Of a DNA stretch of 64,000 nucleotides, positions 47,531 to 59,726 are shown piece after piece; positions within the stretch are counted from its first letter, which is position 1, and each line of letters opens with the position of its first letter. The DNA is from Arthrinium phaeospermum (taxonomy: Eukaryota; Ascomycota; Sordariomycetes; Amphisphaeriales; Apiosporaceae). The stretch is from positions 2,046,001-2,110,000 of the forward strand of contig QYRS01000005.1 in assembly GCA_006503535.1 (NCBI GenBank), read 5' to 3'. Both the position numbers and the translations under genes were made by a program. Under the pieces are notes generated by a model. It was given only the letters and a program-made list of their open reading frames with translations. It was not told the DNA's origin and did no database searches.

Positions 47531-50419
47531 TTCGCCGTGACAAGCAGCGCTATCGCCATTAGGGGGATATGCCGGGATAAAAGAAAGGAGCCCATGAGGA
47601 TTGTTTGACAGTATCTTTTGAACACTTTGTGATCCTTATCTGCATTGTCTCCCGACAATCCAAGGCAATTGCCGGTGTCAAGCTTGGAGATGGACAGGGG
47701 ATAACGTGGCTATAGCCAAGGCGCCAGTTCTCTATCGCAGTGGCAAGCCAAGCTGGGTGTTGCACCATGTGCCATTACTCATGTCACAGCTAGGCATACG
47801 CAACAAAATGCGGTTCTTAAAGAATCACCTGGCTCGCGCTTCTTATAATTAAATGCACATACTTCTTATTATATAGAATTTTTTTTTAGGTATCATTCTC
47901 GGTCTTTCTTTATTATCCCTATAGAAAGGGAGTTCATCAGCTTTAGAACGGAAATTTTTTATTATTGTTCTTGTTAAGAACCGGAGAGAGTTCTGAGTGT
48001 GCAGTTTATTCCGAGAAGCGCGAGTCGGGTGTTTCCCTGTCTGTCAAGCTGCTGCTATTCGCTTGAGAGAAAATACCTTATAACTTGGTTACTCCGGTGC
48101 TGCCGAATGATATTGTATGTATGTGCAAATATAGCCCTGAGACGAGCTGTCAAAGGGCGGGACACGATCGACACTCCATGACGAAACCGGGTACTGAAAT
48201 AGTTCAGGAGGGGCATAAAAGCAGTGGCGGCCCCAGCCCAGAAGGGAAACCGAAGAGAACAATGAAGTGCGCAGTTGAGAAGGTTTAGCCGTCTTCTTTC
48301 CCACTTTCGTATATTCTACCAGATGAGACGATGATACGACATGGCACGTGGGAATATCCATGGCGAGCCATGGATGATGGAGGCGGCAAATGGACGGTGC
48401 TGCAGGGGGGCCAGGATGGATCATCCTCTTGCTCTCGGCTAAACCTCTCTCGATTGTAGAGCTCTGTTGACCAAAAGGAGAAGATGCGGTTGGCTGTTGC
48501 GACGTGTGTACCAAATGCTAAATGCCAGCCAGACTCCAGATGCATGTTCCCTACAAGAGAAAAACGTCCGACGTACATTGCCTAACAGCCGCCGACCACA
48601 CACATGATTACCTCGCTTTGCATCCCCCCTGACCTGATGAGATGCGCGCGATGGAGGGTGGTATGCATTTTCATGCATGGGCTAGCAGCGCGCAAGAATG
48701 GACGGGTACCTTGCCGTAGTCCAGTCTCGCACTTTTTCCCTTTGGGCCTTTGGGCTTCCTTGGCGCAGGGGTCTTTTGATGTGGAGATGGTGCGTGCGTA
48801 ACCCGAGCACGTCTATCCATTGGTTTGGGTTGGGGGACAGAAATAGGGGTTGTAACCTGCATAGACGGTGAAAGGGAGTAGCAGTCGGAGGCAGGAGCAG
48901 TAGGAGGTTTCGTGGTCATCAGTTGTGTTGCTAGTTGGGCTCTGCTGGCCTTACCACCATCGTATTGTTCCGAAGGGAGGTGGTTGGATTTCTGGATTAA
49001 AAAAAAAAAAAGTGTCTCTCTCCGATGGGGGCGGCCACTGGCCAGAGGCTGGCCTTTTGGGAGGGGCTCGAGGGGTACGGTCACAGTGGGTTACGCATAT
49101 ACGATGATAGGGACATGCGTAAAAGAGGGTGATGTGGTCCGAGAGTCCCTTTGTCCATGTTGCCCCCCTTTTTGGACCCTCGATAAAAGTAATAGTGGTA
49201 TAGACAACCCCAAAGACGATCTTTTGGGGGTTACGCTACAGAGTATCACGGAACGTTCTGGGGAAGGAAAGGTTGTGGTACCAAGACTATCTTCCCTTAG
49301 CTTCTAAGACTACTGTAACTAACCTGCGAAGCCGTCGGGCTTTTGTGACAGGTTGGTAGTCGATGAAGCGCAGAGACGGATAGAAATAGAACTGGTGATC
49401 GAGTCTAGGCATTCTAGTTGCGCGAGAGGCGAGGGAGGCGAAAAATCATAGTACATAAGGTATGCGACTGAAACGTCCGGTAACAATGCCTTGTGCATTG
49501 TTGGCTCCCTCAGGTACGAGGGGGTTTCAACTCTCGCCTGTAACATGGGAGCAGAGAGAGAAGGGAACCCACTGCATTGATCAACTGCCCCGGCGCATGC
49601 CCCGTGTACCCCGATTGCCAGACACAACCTTGGGGGCGGTAGTGGACTCTTTCTATCCCTCGCTCTCGGAGCTTCCCCCCTACTATGATGGCAGATGCCA
49701 ATGCGAATGGCAGATGTTGGGGAGATGGGTAAAACCTTCTGGATGAATAAGGGTCGCCTTCATTTTGGAGCCCGCTGTCCGCGCGTGGCGATCTGCGGCG
49801 GCGTTGGGAAAATGCAAGGACATCGATGCTATGCTATCGATGGAACCCTGAGCCACGATTGCGATTGGGAACAGAGATCCAGCACTGTCTGCCTGCCCGT
49901 CTGTCCGCCATCAAAACCAATTAATGGATTGATTTGCCGGCCGATTCGTGGCTACGTACATGATATTACGAGAGCACTCAATCTGGACCGCGTGGCTGCG
50001 TTAATTCGTAATTGGGCTTCAAGATGCAGATTCCGATATGCAGGAACGAAATAGGGACCGACTTTGACCCCACGAAAGCCCATTGATCGGATCCCCCTTT
50101 TGTATGGCAAGAATCGTCGCACGTCGGCACTTTTTCATTGGTGGCATCTTCCTTTCGGGGCGGCGCATACGCATACGCGAATTCCAGATGCAGGAGGGAT
50201 CTGACTGCAGGTTGGCAAAAGGAAAAAAGCAAGCCACCGTCATATAATGAGGCTTGCTGGGCGAACATGACTCGTCGCCCGGGGCCGGAAAACGCGAATG
50301 GGAAGACGAGGGGTCAAACGAGTAAGTAGGTAGTAGTCAACTGCAGATAAGCCGCATACACACAGTAGTAGATCGTGCAGTTTATTTGACGCCAGCGCCA
50401 GCGCTTCCGCTTGCTTGCT

Positions 50420-50436
50420 GGCAGGCAGGCAGGCAA
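50420..50436 (+). repeat. (GGCA)n microsatellite
   Basis: Four GGCA units; the same motif occurs at 31444-31468. Confidence 0.9.
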
Positions 50437-53400
50437 GACAGTTGGAAAGATTGGCGAATCACCAAACCAAACCCACACAATCAAGTCGTACAAGACTAAC
50501 ACCGCACCGTACCACCCTAGCAACCGTACCTACCGCCGGGATGCGCTTACTACAGCGAAGACCCTTGCGATGATGGAGATGAGCACGTAGGACGAGGCGG
50601 CATGGTGCCTGCTTTCGGATCGAGCTTTCATGTTGGAAGATGTGCCGCCAGACGGTAATAACACCTGAATTATCTACCTATCGTCTGGTATGTGGCAGCA
50701 ACCACACATGCAGATGCAGGTATGCTAGTTGTTGGCTTCTTTTGTTGTTTCTTTTAAAAGCCGGGACGTAGATTGCGCCCGGCCCAACCTGTCTGAATTG
50801 AGTTGGCGTTACCGCTCGGTAATGTTTTTTGGTCTTGGGTAAAGTATATAGGCCCGGGCATTGGAAAGAAAGCAGCCGCTGTCAAGCTGGCCTTCCGCCT
50901 GGGACAGACATCGGGGGCGGCTGAACCGCCAGATTGCACAGTAGGAATCGGGCCAATCTTGTTGGTGGTCCCCTTACCTCCGTGTCAAAAACGATCAACG
51001 ACCAGGTAATTGGCCATTGGTATGCGAGGCGCCTATATCGACGTAGGTAATCATATATAGGGAGGGTCCTAAGGAGTGGCTGATGGGATATGGCAATTTA
51101 TACGATCATGTAAGTCTCGACAGGACCAACAACGACACGTATATCCCTCGAGCAGCGTCCTTAGCAGAGCCATTGCTGGTTCCGATGTGTCGGTCGGGGC
51201 CTTACATATACTCCCTTTCTGATCTCTACACACTCTATCTATCTATCTGTCGTCGTCAGATGCAGAGGAGCTATTGAAAGGTCGACCGACCCGAGGCTTG
51301 GCATGGTTTCCGGGACTGCATGGTGAACTTTTTGGATTGATCCCAAAAGTCAAGTGAGCGGGAAAACATCCCACTAGGCCAATAACCCCTACGCCGATGC
51401 AACGGGCCCCCCTTGAGGCCCTGGTTGCGCCAACAGTCCCGATTACTGGGTCTGGACCAGGTCAGGAGCCGTCTCTTCGTGCTTATGGAGAAAAACGGCT
51501 TAACGGCACTTGCCTCATACTGTATCCCTCACAAGCTAAACTTGTCAGTTGAACTGGCCTGGCCTGGCCTGGCTTCCGTTACGGCTTACCCTGACTGAAT
51601 ACTGTGTGCAATGGATCTGTCATGTCATGCCTCTACGGGTAATACTCGCACGGAATTGGGTTGACAGTTCAATTGACGTTTTTTTAGTTCTTATGTCAGC
51701 TCTGTCGTGTATCGATCAAATCAAACCCAGTTGCTCGGACTAGTAACCAATACATTGGACGTTTTTTCTTTCTTTCTGCCACACGCACCTCTGCGACATC
51801 TGTACCTATCTATCCCCATCGTTCAAAATCGATCTTGATCAACTATATACGTACATACATATGTGTCTTATACTTGCAGGTGACAACAATTGAGTAAAAG
51901 CGCTGTCGAGATGGACGGATAGATAGACCCGGGGAAATAATACTCAGTGAGATATGTGCGTTTTTTCTTCTTCCCTTTTCCACCGGCCTACAGTGCACAT
52001 TTGCAACGCAACCTAGATAGCGGTAGTAGCCATGCTGCTGTATGCACCTGCATATACTCCCCCCCTCCAAAAAAGCCAGGCCCGGCCGCACAGTCGCGTG
52101 ATTGATGGGATGTAGGTAGGTACCAACCGAAAAATGAATATCGATGCAAGTTGGCGATGCAGGTACCCTGGCAGCGGACGGAGTGGGACAAGATACATGC
52201 CTCCTCCAAACTCTCACACCCCCTACCCTCCCCTACATGCCCCCCCGAAATGTCCCCTGTTTTGTCGCGCTAGACCTTCCTGCTAAAGAGAGGGACCAAA
52301 TGATCCCTGACTGCTCTCATTAAACTAGCAGCCAATTCAGGCCCGTTTGGGTAATTGGGTGACAAGGACCCGTCCCCTTCCTGCCCTTCGTGCCCCTTCC
52401 TCTCACTGCCTCCTTACCGAGCGAGAAAATCGGTGGTTCGTTCGTTGTTCGTTCGTTCGACCACCAAAGCCGCCCAAGCCCGTCCAGCCAGCCAGCCAGT
52501 CCAGTCCTCTCCTTCATTCTCAGCGCATAGCATAGCACTTGCACTTGCAATTGAGAAGGCGCCCCCCCGTTTTGATCCATCTCTAATCCTAGACCGTATG
52601 TAGTCGGTACATTATCTTTTGGCGATCCTACTCTTTTTTTCCTCATTTCCCTTTTCTACTTCCACACTCTCTTCCCTCCTCCTCCTCTCCCTCCCTCCTG
52701 CTTTGGTCCTCCAGTCCTTTTCACCCCGACGACGACCTTCGTCAGCCTCGTATCCAGCTTTGGATCTTCTCTCTACCGCTTTCTATTTACCTACACTCGT
52801 TCATTCGCGTATAGTTTCTCTTAATATTTCTTATACCTTTGCCCACAACCATACCGCTGCTTTGCAATAGCCGGCTAGCTAGACCGCCAAATCCAACCCA
52901 AGCCCACTCTATTCTCATAGGATCCTTTCGAGAAAAGAGTCCCACAGCTTGCTGCTATATTTTCTCCCACCCCCAGCCCAAGGCAATACCTTAAGAAACC
53001 GACGAAACTATTTTGTGTGTGTGCGTGCCCAGCTCGAGACAACGGGACAAAGGAATTCTGCCGTCTGGTCGACCTCTCGACGCTCGTTTCAGGCAATCTC
53101 TTCCATTCGTTCGCTTTCTTTGGAGGATCTTATCGTCGCCCCAAATCTTTGTTCGACGGAGCCGTATCGACAGCCCAGATCCACTTGACTTGTCCTTAAC
53201 CGCCACGTCAAAGAGACTCGAACCCGTCCATATCCTGCCGTCAGCATTCACGACAATTTTCCCTCTGATTCTACCCTGGCCAGCTCTGGGTATAGCAGTG
53301 CATTCTACGACAAGATTACCGTTGCACCCCTATCTGTTCGACATAATTATCCAACCTTGTGTTCAGCTCTTTTTTTAACAGTGGCTTTCTCGTGCCTATA

Positions 53401-53792
53401 CTGAACCCTATCGCCAACCCCATACCAAAAAATACGGACGCCGACCTGTTGCACATAGTCCTTCCGTGCTTGTTGCTGAACGCCCAGCTTTTCGTCACCC
53501 TTTTACAAACACGATACTTTGAGATACCCCGTCATCTTCGGATCTGGTCTCTGCTTGAACAGACTCGGAGTGGTTCAACTTCGCCATTTTGCCTACCAGC
53601 TTTATTAATCTCGTTCCAACCCCTTTGCTTGCTACGTTGTGTGAGCCTGCAGCGCATTTCAGACGAGCCGCTCAATTCTCTTCCCAAACCCTCAACTCGG
53701 TGCCTGATCTCTCGGGCACTCGCTAATCAGCCAAAACGGCGGTTCTATCTCACGTCCAGCGGGACAGCCTTGTCCCCCCTCATCTACTCGGG

Positions 53793-56195
53793 ATGCAGGA
53801 CCTTCAAGGATCGGGTATTCCCACCGGGCCCGCCCAGGGCGGCCCTAACCGCTTCGGCCACACGTCCAAGCCGTCGACCAGCGACACGGGTTTCTCCCAC
53901 GGGGCTTTCACCTCCAACATCTCCGGGTTTGCGGACCGACGACGTGGCAACATTCCTTCGATCAACACCCAGCCCGCCCACCACCAACAGTTGGCTCCCC
54001 CGACCACCCAGAACGATTTGGCTACCCCTGGTACTGGCTACGATATGAACTTCACTCCGCTGCTCCCCTCCCAGTTGCTGCTCGGCAGTCCCTTCCAGCC
54101 CGGCAGCCCTGGTACCTTCCAGAGCCCTCAGTTCCAGAGCATGCCTCAGTTCCAGCAGCAAAACGGCCATCAGCAGCAGCACCACCAGAACGGTATGGGT
54201 AGCCCTGTTCAGCAGAACATCTCTCCCCAGAACTACCAGGCTATGGTGTCGCCCTCGACCTACGGCGCGCCCCAGTTCTTCCAGCCCCAGTCTCCCACCG
54301 GAGCTTACAGCCAGATGGGTGGTCAGATCCCAATGTCCCCTGGGTCTCCTGTCCCCATGAGCCCTACTGGTATGGTCACCGGCACTAGCAGGACTGTCTA
54401 CCTGGGTAACATCCCCCCTGACACGACTGCCGAGGAGATCCTTGGCCACGTCCGCAGCGGCCAAATCGAGTCGGTTCGTCTTCTGCCTGACAAGAACTGC
54501 GCCTTCATCTCTTTCCTGGACGCGAACGCCGCCACCCACTTCCACTCTGATGCCATCTTGAAGAAGCTGTGCATCAAGGGCCAGGATGTCAAGATTGGCT
54601 GGGGCAAGCCTTCGCAGGTTCCTACCTCGGTAGCCCTTGCGGTTCAGCAGTCTGGAGCTTCCCGCAACGTCTACCTCGGCAACCTGCCTGAGGATATTAG
54701 CGACGAGGAGCTGCGTGAGGATCTTGGCAAGTTCGGTGCTGTTGACACCATCAAGATTGTCCGGGAGAAGAACATTGCCTTCATCCACTTCTTGTCCATT
54801 GCCAACGCTATGAAGGCCGTGCAGCAGCTGCCCCAGGAGCCCAAGTGGCAGACCCCCCGTCGTGTCTACTACGGCAAGGATCGCTGCGCTTATGTTTCCA
54901 AGACCCAGCAGCAGAACGCTGCTCAGTACCTTGGCATTGCCCCTGGTTACGCTCACATGCTGACCGGTGCTGATCGTGAGGTCATTTCTAACGCCCTCGC
55001 CCAGCAGTCTGTGGCGGCTGCTGCTGTTGCGACAACTGCTGGTGGCATCAACAACCTCGGCAACCGTACGATCTACCTGGGCAACATCCACCCCGAGACC
55101 ACTATCGAGGAGATCTGCAATGTTGTCCGCGGTGGTCTGCTTCACCATATCCGATACATTCCCGACAAGCACATCTGCTTCGTGACCTTCATTGATCCCA
55201 CCGCTGCTGCTTCCTTCTATGCGATGAGCAACATCCAGGGACTCATGATTCACAACCGTCGCCTCAAGATCGGTTGGGGCAAGCACTCCGGAGCTCTGCC
55301 GCCGGCTATTGCCCTGGCTGTCAGCGGAGGCGCTTCGCGAAACGTGTACATCGGAAACCTGGACGAGACCTGGACCGAGGAGCGCCTGCGACAGGACTTC
55401 TCCGAATTCGGCGAGATCGAGTTGGTCAACGCCCTCCGCGAGAAGAGCTGCGCTTTCGTCAACTTCACCAACATTGCGAACGCCATCAAGGCCATCGAGG
55501 CCATTCGCAGCAAGGACGAGTACAAGAAGTTCAAGGTCAACTTCGGTAAGGATCGCTGTGGCAACCAGCCCCGCCAGATGCAGCAAAACCAGAACCAGTC
55601 CCAGTCTCCCCGCGAGAATGGTGTTCCGTCCCCGCCTCCTCAGGGCAGCCAAAACGGCAACTCGCCTACTGGTGGACCTCAGTCGCCCCAGTCTGCCAAC
55701 GGGAACCCCGCTATGTTCTCGAACGGTAACAACCCTTTGACCCTGTACCTCAGCCAAGTGTCGCAGCAGGCCCAACAGCAGCAGCACCACCAGCAGAGTA
55801 TGCTGGTCTCGCAGCAGCAGGCTCTCTTCGGTACCGCCTCGTCGTCGCCTAACGAGCTGTCTCTCGAGGTTCCTCAGCAGGGTCATATGGGCCACGGCCA
55901 GTCTGCCAGCATCTCCAACGGAATGGGCCCTAACGGAGCTTCGTCCGGCGCCACCACAATCGGTGGTCTCCTGGCCCCCAACTCTCGTGGCCAGCACAGC
56001 AGGGCCGTCAGCCTGCCGGCATTTGCCCCTGGCTTTGAGAATGGCAACAACAGCCCCGTCAACGCTATGGGCAACGATGATGGCCAGCGCCGCGGTCACC
56101 AGTACCAAGCCAGCTACGGCGGCATGGGCTCCGGTTTCGGTCTCGCCATCCAGGGAGGTCTCAACGGATGGGTTGAGGAAGAGGTTGCCAACTAG
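53793..56195 (+). CDS. NRD1: NRD1/MRN1-type RNA-binding protein with four RRMs
   Basis: Post-transcriptional regulator; the fission-yeast relative Nrd1 restrains sexual differentiation and budding-yeast Mrn1 binds mRNA. Intronless, 800 residues, from ATG 53793. A Gln/Pro/Ser-rich N-terminal 190 residues precede four RRMs at about residues 197-270, 289-365, 423-500 and 514-590. Each RRM starts with an RNP2-like block ([36 protein letters not shown]) and contains an RNP1-like block ([32 protein letters not shown]). Conserved KIGWGK and NFGKDRC segments follow RRMs. The C-terminus is Gln/Asn/Ser-rich and likely disordered. A pyrimidine-rich leader of more than 1 kb precedes it. Confidence 0.93.
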   Translation: MQDLQGSGIPTGPAQGGPNRFGHTSKPSTSDTGFSHGAFTSNISGFADRRRGNIPSINTQPAHHQQLAPPTTQNDLATPGTGYDMNFTPLLPSQLLLGSPFQPGSPGTFQSPQFQSMPQFQQQNGHQQQHHQNGMGSPVQQNISPQNYQAMVSPSTYGAPQFFQPQSPTGAYSQMGGQIPMSPGSPVPMSPTGMVTGTSRTVYLGNIPPDTTAEEILGHVRSGQIESVRLLPDKNCAFISFLDANAATHFHSDAILKKLCIKGQDVKIGWGKPSQVPTSVALAVQQSGASRNVYLGNLPEDISDEELREDLGKFGAVDTIKIVREKNIAFIHFLSIANAMKAVQQLPQEPKWQTPRRVYYGKDRCAYVSKTQQQNAAQYLGIAPGYAHMLTGADREVISNALAQQSVAAAAVATTAGGINNLGNRTIYLGNIHPETTIEEICNVVRGGLLHHIRYIPDKHICFVTFIDPTAAASFYAMSNIQGLMIHNRRLKIGWGKHSGALPPAIALAVSGGASRNVYIGNLDETWTEERLRQDFSEFGEIELVNALREKSCAFVNFTNIANAIKAIEAIRSKDEYKKFKVNFGKDRCGNQPRQMQQNQNQSQSPRENGVPSPPPQGSQNGNSPTGGPQSPQSANGNPAMFSNGNNPLTLYLSQVSQQAQQQQHHQQSMLVSQQQALFGTASSSPNELSLEVPQQGHMGHGQSASISNGMGPNGASSGATTIGGLLAPNSRGQHSRAVSLPAFAPGFENGNNSPVNAMGNDDGQRRGHQYQASYGGMGSGFGLAIQGGLNGWVEEEVAN

Positions 56196-57168
56196 GCTAT
56201 GACGCCAGAATGAACGATTTTTCGAAATGGTGTGCTGTGCCCAGGAAAGACTAATACATTGTAATTGTTGCGCTGGGTTTTTTCTGCCGGGTTTCTCTTT
56301 TCGATTTCACTGATCACGTTTTCATTTTCTGTATGATCTTTGTAACGAGCCCTTGCATCAATCTTTCCTGGTCACACAGCCATGCTTTACGAAGAGGAAG
56401 AAAGGACGATATTATTGGACGTTTAAACGGAGACGTCGTATGAATACAGTGATGGAAGATGGATACTGTAACACCCTCGGGTCTCTGAAAATGAGATCCC
56501 ACCTAAGCTATCCCATGTGCATAGTTTTCTGACGAGAATGTGGAGTCATGAAGGAAGGAAGGGACAAAGTACACAGATAGGACACCTCCGGTAGCCCACG
56601 GTTTCATGGGTTCTGGAGTGCCTGCTAGCTATTATCATCCTATAGGCATATCTATTTGGGTGTGTATGGGTGGCAGGGTCAAGGGAAATATAATCAACAT
56701 CTAAACAAAACTGACTCGACTTGTTGCTGTGAAGAACACATGTCCTTTGTATGCTCTATCTTGTTGCTATTGTATATTCAGGGGCCATGTCGGAGGTTTT
56801 CTAACTTTGTAACTTTCATGTTTATTCAACCTTCTGTACCCAATCTTGACTCCAATGACCTGTCTTTAATGAGCCTAGAATGCAGACCAGCCCAGTGTTC
56901 AAACGCCGTCATGCTACGTAACAAAAAACAAATATGTGCAAAGCATGTAAACAGTCTAGGATTAATAGTGATGCGGCAAGTATCATCGCAAGCGAGCGTA
57001 GGGAAAAGGGGGATGATGATGAAGAGGCCTTTCATCTTTCCCTCCTCACCTGACCGCCGGCAGAGGCTTGTTAGGTGTGGAATGTAGGATATGATTTTGC
57101 ACATGAGGACCACGACGATGTCGGCTGTAATAAATGAGACCTGATTATGGACGACTTGAAACTGCTTT
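56196..57168. other. Convergent intergenic region
   Basis: 3' flanks of NRD1 (+) and the acid phosphatase (-). No gene was recognised. Confidence 0.55.
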
Positions 57169-58889
57169 TTAGTATCCCGCAGGTTCCGGCTTGGTGGGGA
57201 AGGCGGGCGCGCCCAGGTTGGCTTTGCACTCGGCCTTCCAGTCCTTGGGGACGTATTTGTCTACAATAGATTTGAAGGCCTCCTGTTTTTGAAAAGTTAA
57301 GCATCAGGAAGGAAGCAGAAGGAAACAAATCCTTAATCGGGTAGGGGGGTGGTGGCGGACTAGGTGGGCAGACTTACAAGAGTACAGAAACTGTCGTCGC
57401 CTTCCAGGTGGTTTCCGGGCTTGGCGCAGCCGGGCACCTTGACGACGGCGTCGTTGTAGCGGAGGCGCACGTAGTAGCCCTCGAGCTTGCGCTTCTCGTC
57501 GGCGGTGAGGTCCGTCGTGGGCTTGCGGCCGATGCCCGGGGGCGGGGCGCCGGGTTTTACGGAGGAGGAGGAGCCACCGAACCACGAGGGCAGGCTGCCG
57601 AACCAACTGTTTCTGGCATCGGGGGTGGTGGGCGTGGCCTCGGCGGGCGGTATCGTCGGCGTGGTACTTGACAGGTTGGGCGGCGGCGCCCGCTTCTGGT
57701 CGGCTTTGTGGAACATCTCGATGGCGATGTGGCTCGTGTAAGGCGGCCATTTGTCGCCCTCAAAGGCACCGAGACTGGCGAGTACGGCTGCGAGCGTGGT
57801 GTCGTGGCAACCGCTCAAACCGAAGCGGATGGGCGTCGCGGCGGTTCCCCTTTTGATGGGCGCGGCGCTCAGGTCGTGCGCGCTCTCGTACTCGCCGTCG
57901 GCGGTGCTGCGCTCGGCCGAGCCGACCATGCGACTCACGACGTCACCCATCAGGCCGCCGATCCCCAGGGCGCGGTACTCGCGGCTCTCCTTGTAACCCG
58001 CGAACCACTCCTCGACGCCGATCTTCTCGACGATGGCGAGGCCCTTCTTGTCGTAGAACTTGCTGGGCAGCCGCGTCTCCGGGCCGTGCGCCAGGGTCGA
58101 GTTGACGGTGTCCATGATGCCGCTCAGGCGCGGCTTGCCGTCGACGGCGACGCGCGGGCTGTCCTCGGGCATCCAGGCGCCGTACAGCTTGTTCAGGTAG
58201 GCCATCTCGGACGTGTCGTTCCAGCGGTCCGCCGCGCGCTGCGCAAACGCCCGCGACAGCGCCGCGAACCGCCGGCAGTTGCTGTCGTTGGGGAACAGGG
58301 TCTCGTCGGCCGGGGCGCGCGTCAGGATGCTCGGGGCCGGGAAGTCGGGGGACCGGGTGTGCGGCGGATAGAGCCCCGTGAAGGTCTGCTTCAGGCTCTC
58401 GAGGGCGCGCGGGATGGGCGTCGCGCGCAGGTAGAACGAGTCGGCGTCGGCGAGGGCCGGGGGCAGGTAGCGCAGCTGGTCGACGTAGAGGTGGCGCAGG
58501 CGCGCGCCCAGGTCGTAGGTGGTGATGCGGCCCGTGTCCGTCAGCATGCCCATGTCGCAGATGGCGTCGAGCTCGCCGCCCGGCCCGCGGGCGATGACGG
58601 GCTCGTCGTGCGGGCCGAAGGCCTCGAGGCGCCGCTTCCACTCCAGCGTCGTGAACTGGTGCGGGGTCGTCGTGTTGGCGGAGCGGTCGAGCACGGCGGC
58701 CTTGAGCTGCGTCACGGCGCTGCAGTAGGGCCAGAAGGCCGGCAGGCCGGCGTTCTGGAACCGGGCCGAGACGGGGGAGCGCTCGCCGTGGCGCAGCAGG
58801 ATCTGCACCAGCTGCAGGTCCAGGCCCGGCGGGTAGAGCGCCTTCAGCTCATCTTGGGTGTAGGGCGGGCGCGGGCTGAGGGTCGTCAT
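57169..58889 (-). CDS. Histidine acid phosphatase family protein (intracellular, ACP6-like)
   Basis: Branch-2 histidine phosphatase fold. Two exons (58889-57378, 57282-57169) with a 95-bp intron; the sum is 1626 nt, giving 541 residues. The phosphohistidine motif LLRHGERSP is near residue 36 and the proton-donor motif GCHDTT near residue 360; GDKWPPYTSHIAIEMF follows. The second exon encodes EAFKSIVDKYVPKDW and ends PEPAGY. The start at 58889 (MTTLSPRPPYTQDEL) has no signal peptide, unlike secreted phytases and PHO5-type phosphatases, so a cytosolic or organellar lysophosphatidate-type phosphatase is possible. The insert at about residues 400-470 (Pro/Ser/Thr-rich) is low complexity. Confidence 0.88.
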
Positions 58890-59726
58890 GGTTGGAGGAG
58901 AGGGATAAGCAAGCAAACAACTGATGTGAGACGAATCTTAGGTGCTAGGCGTATGTAGCTGCCACTTAGACTCTTGGGCTCTTTTAGGGGCAGCAGCTCA
59001 GCACTTCTTATACAACCTATCGCTTTATGAGACGGAGAAGTATTGTAGTGATGGCTATCTTCAGAACATGGGAATCATTAACCTTGGCCTCCGGGATTTC
59101 CTAACCTGGACTCTCCGCTTCATGCGATGCTCAAACGAAGCTCTAATGGATATCGAACCTAGCTTAGACCATCTGTTACGCAATCCCGGGACACTGAGCC
59201 GAGCTGCCAAGGAAGGACAAACACCGACATCGTGCGTCATGGCCCAAGCACCACCGGTGAAAAGGCACATATGATTAACGGTAGGACATATTTATACAAT
59301 ACCAATTTTCATATATCTGTATTCATTGGTATACACACCAATCAATAGGACAGCCACAACCAATTGGCTTATTCTAGATGTAGATGCCATTCAAAATATT
59401 TCTATTTGGCTGGTTGCGGTCTCTTGGCACTTGGGGATTAACCAGGTACCCAGAAGCCATTGATGAGCTGTACCTAGTTTCCACTAACCGCCTGGCCATC
59501 CCACTAAAACAAAGTCCGGGGCCGCTTCCCTTGCAGTGGATGGGATGGCAAGCCCAGCTTTTCAGGTAAACTCCGACTACCGCCGGTCTGGCCTTGTGTG
59601 CGTGCGACCAGGAAAAAGTCAAGGCGCGTCCCCCGCGACCCCAAAGATCAATTGAATTTGATTGATTGACAGTCGATATCGGGTCCAACGCCTTTTCAGT
59701 CGCTGCCCCGCGCACCTCCTGTCCGT
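58890..59726. promoter_or_regulatory. Divergent promoter between acid phosphatase and PPR gene
   Basis: About 840 bp. A small perfect inverted repeat ATTGGT/ACCAAT with a 6-bp loop lies at about 59327-59344. No gene was recognised. Confidence 0.45.

Larger units (their letters stand above)
47083..53792. other. Long gene-poor region before NRD1
   Basis: 6.7 kb with no supported protein gene. It holds the minisatellite, a tRNA-like fragment near 47500, an AT-rich patch (about 47810-47960), several microsatellites and homopolymer runs, and from about 52600 a pyrimidine-rich stretch likely to be the NRD1 promoter and long leader. The many short frames have no recognisable domains. Confidence 0.5.

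Noticed and set aside
53359..54048. 229-codon frame overlapping the NRD1 start as a large uORF
   Set aside because: It starts at GTG, not ATG, and its composition follows the pyrimidine-rich leader.
53784..56108. 774-codon minus-strand frame opposite NRD1
   Set aside because: Antisense shadow created by strong codon bias; the plus strand has four clear RRMs.
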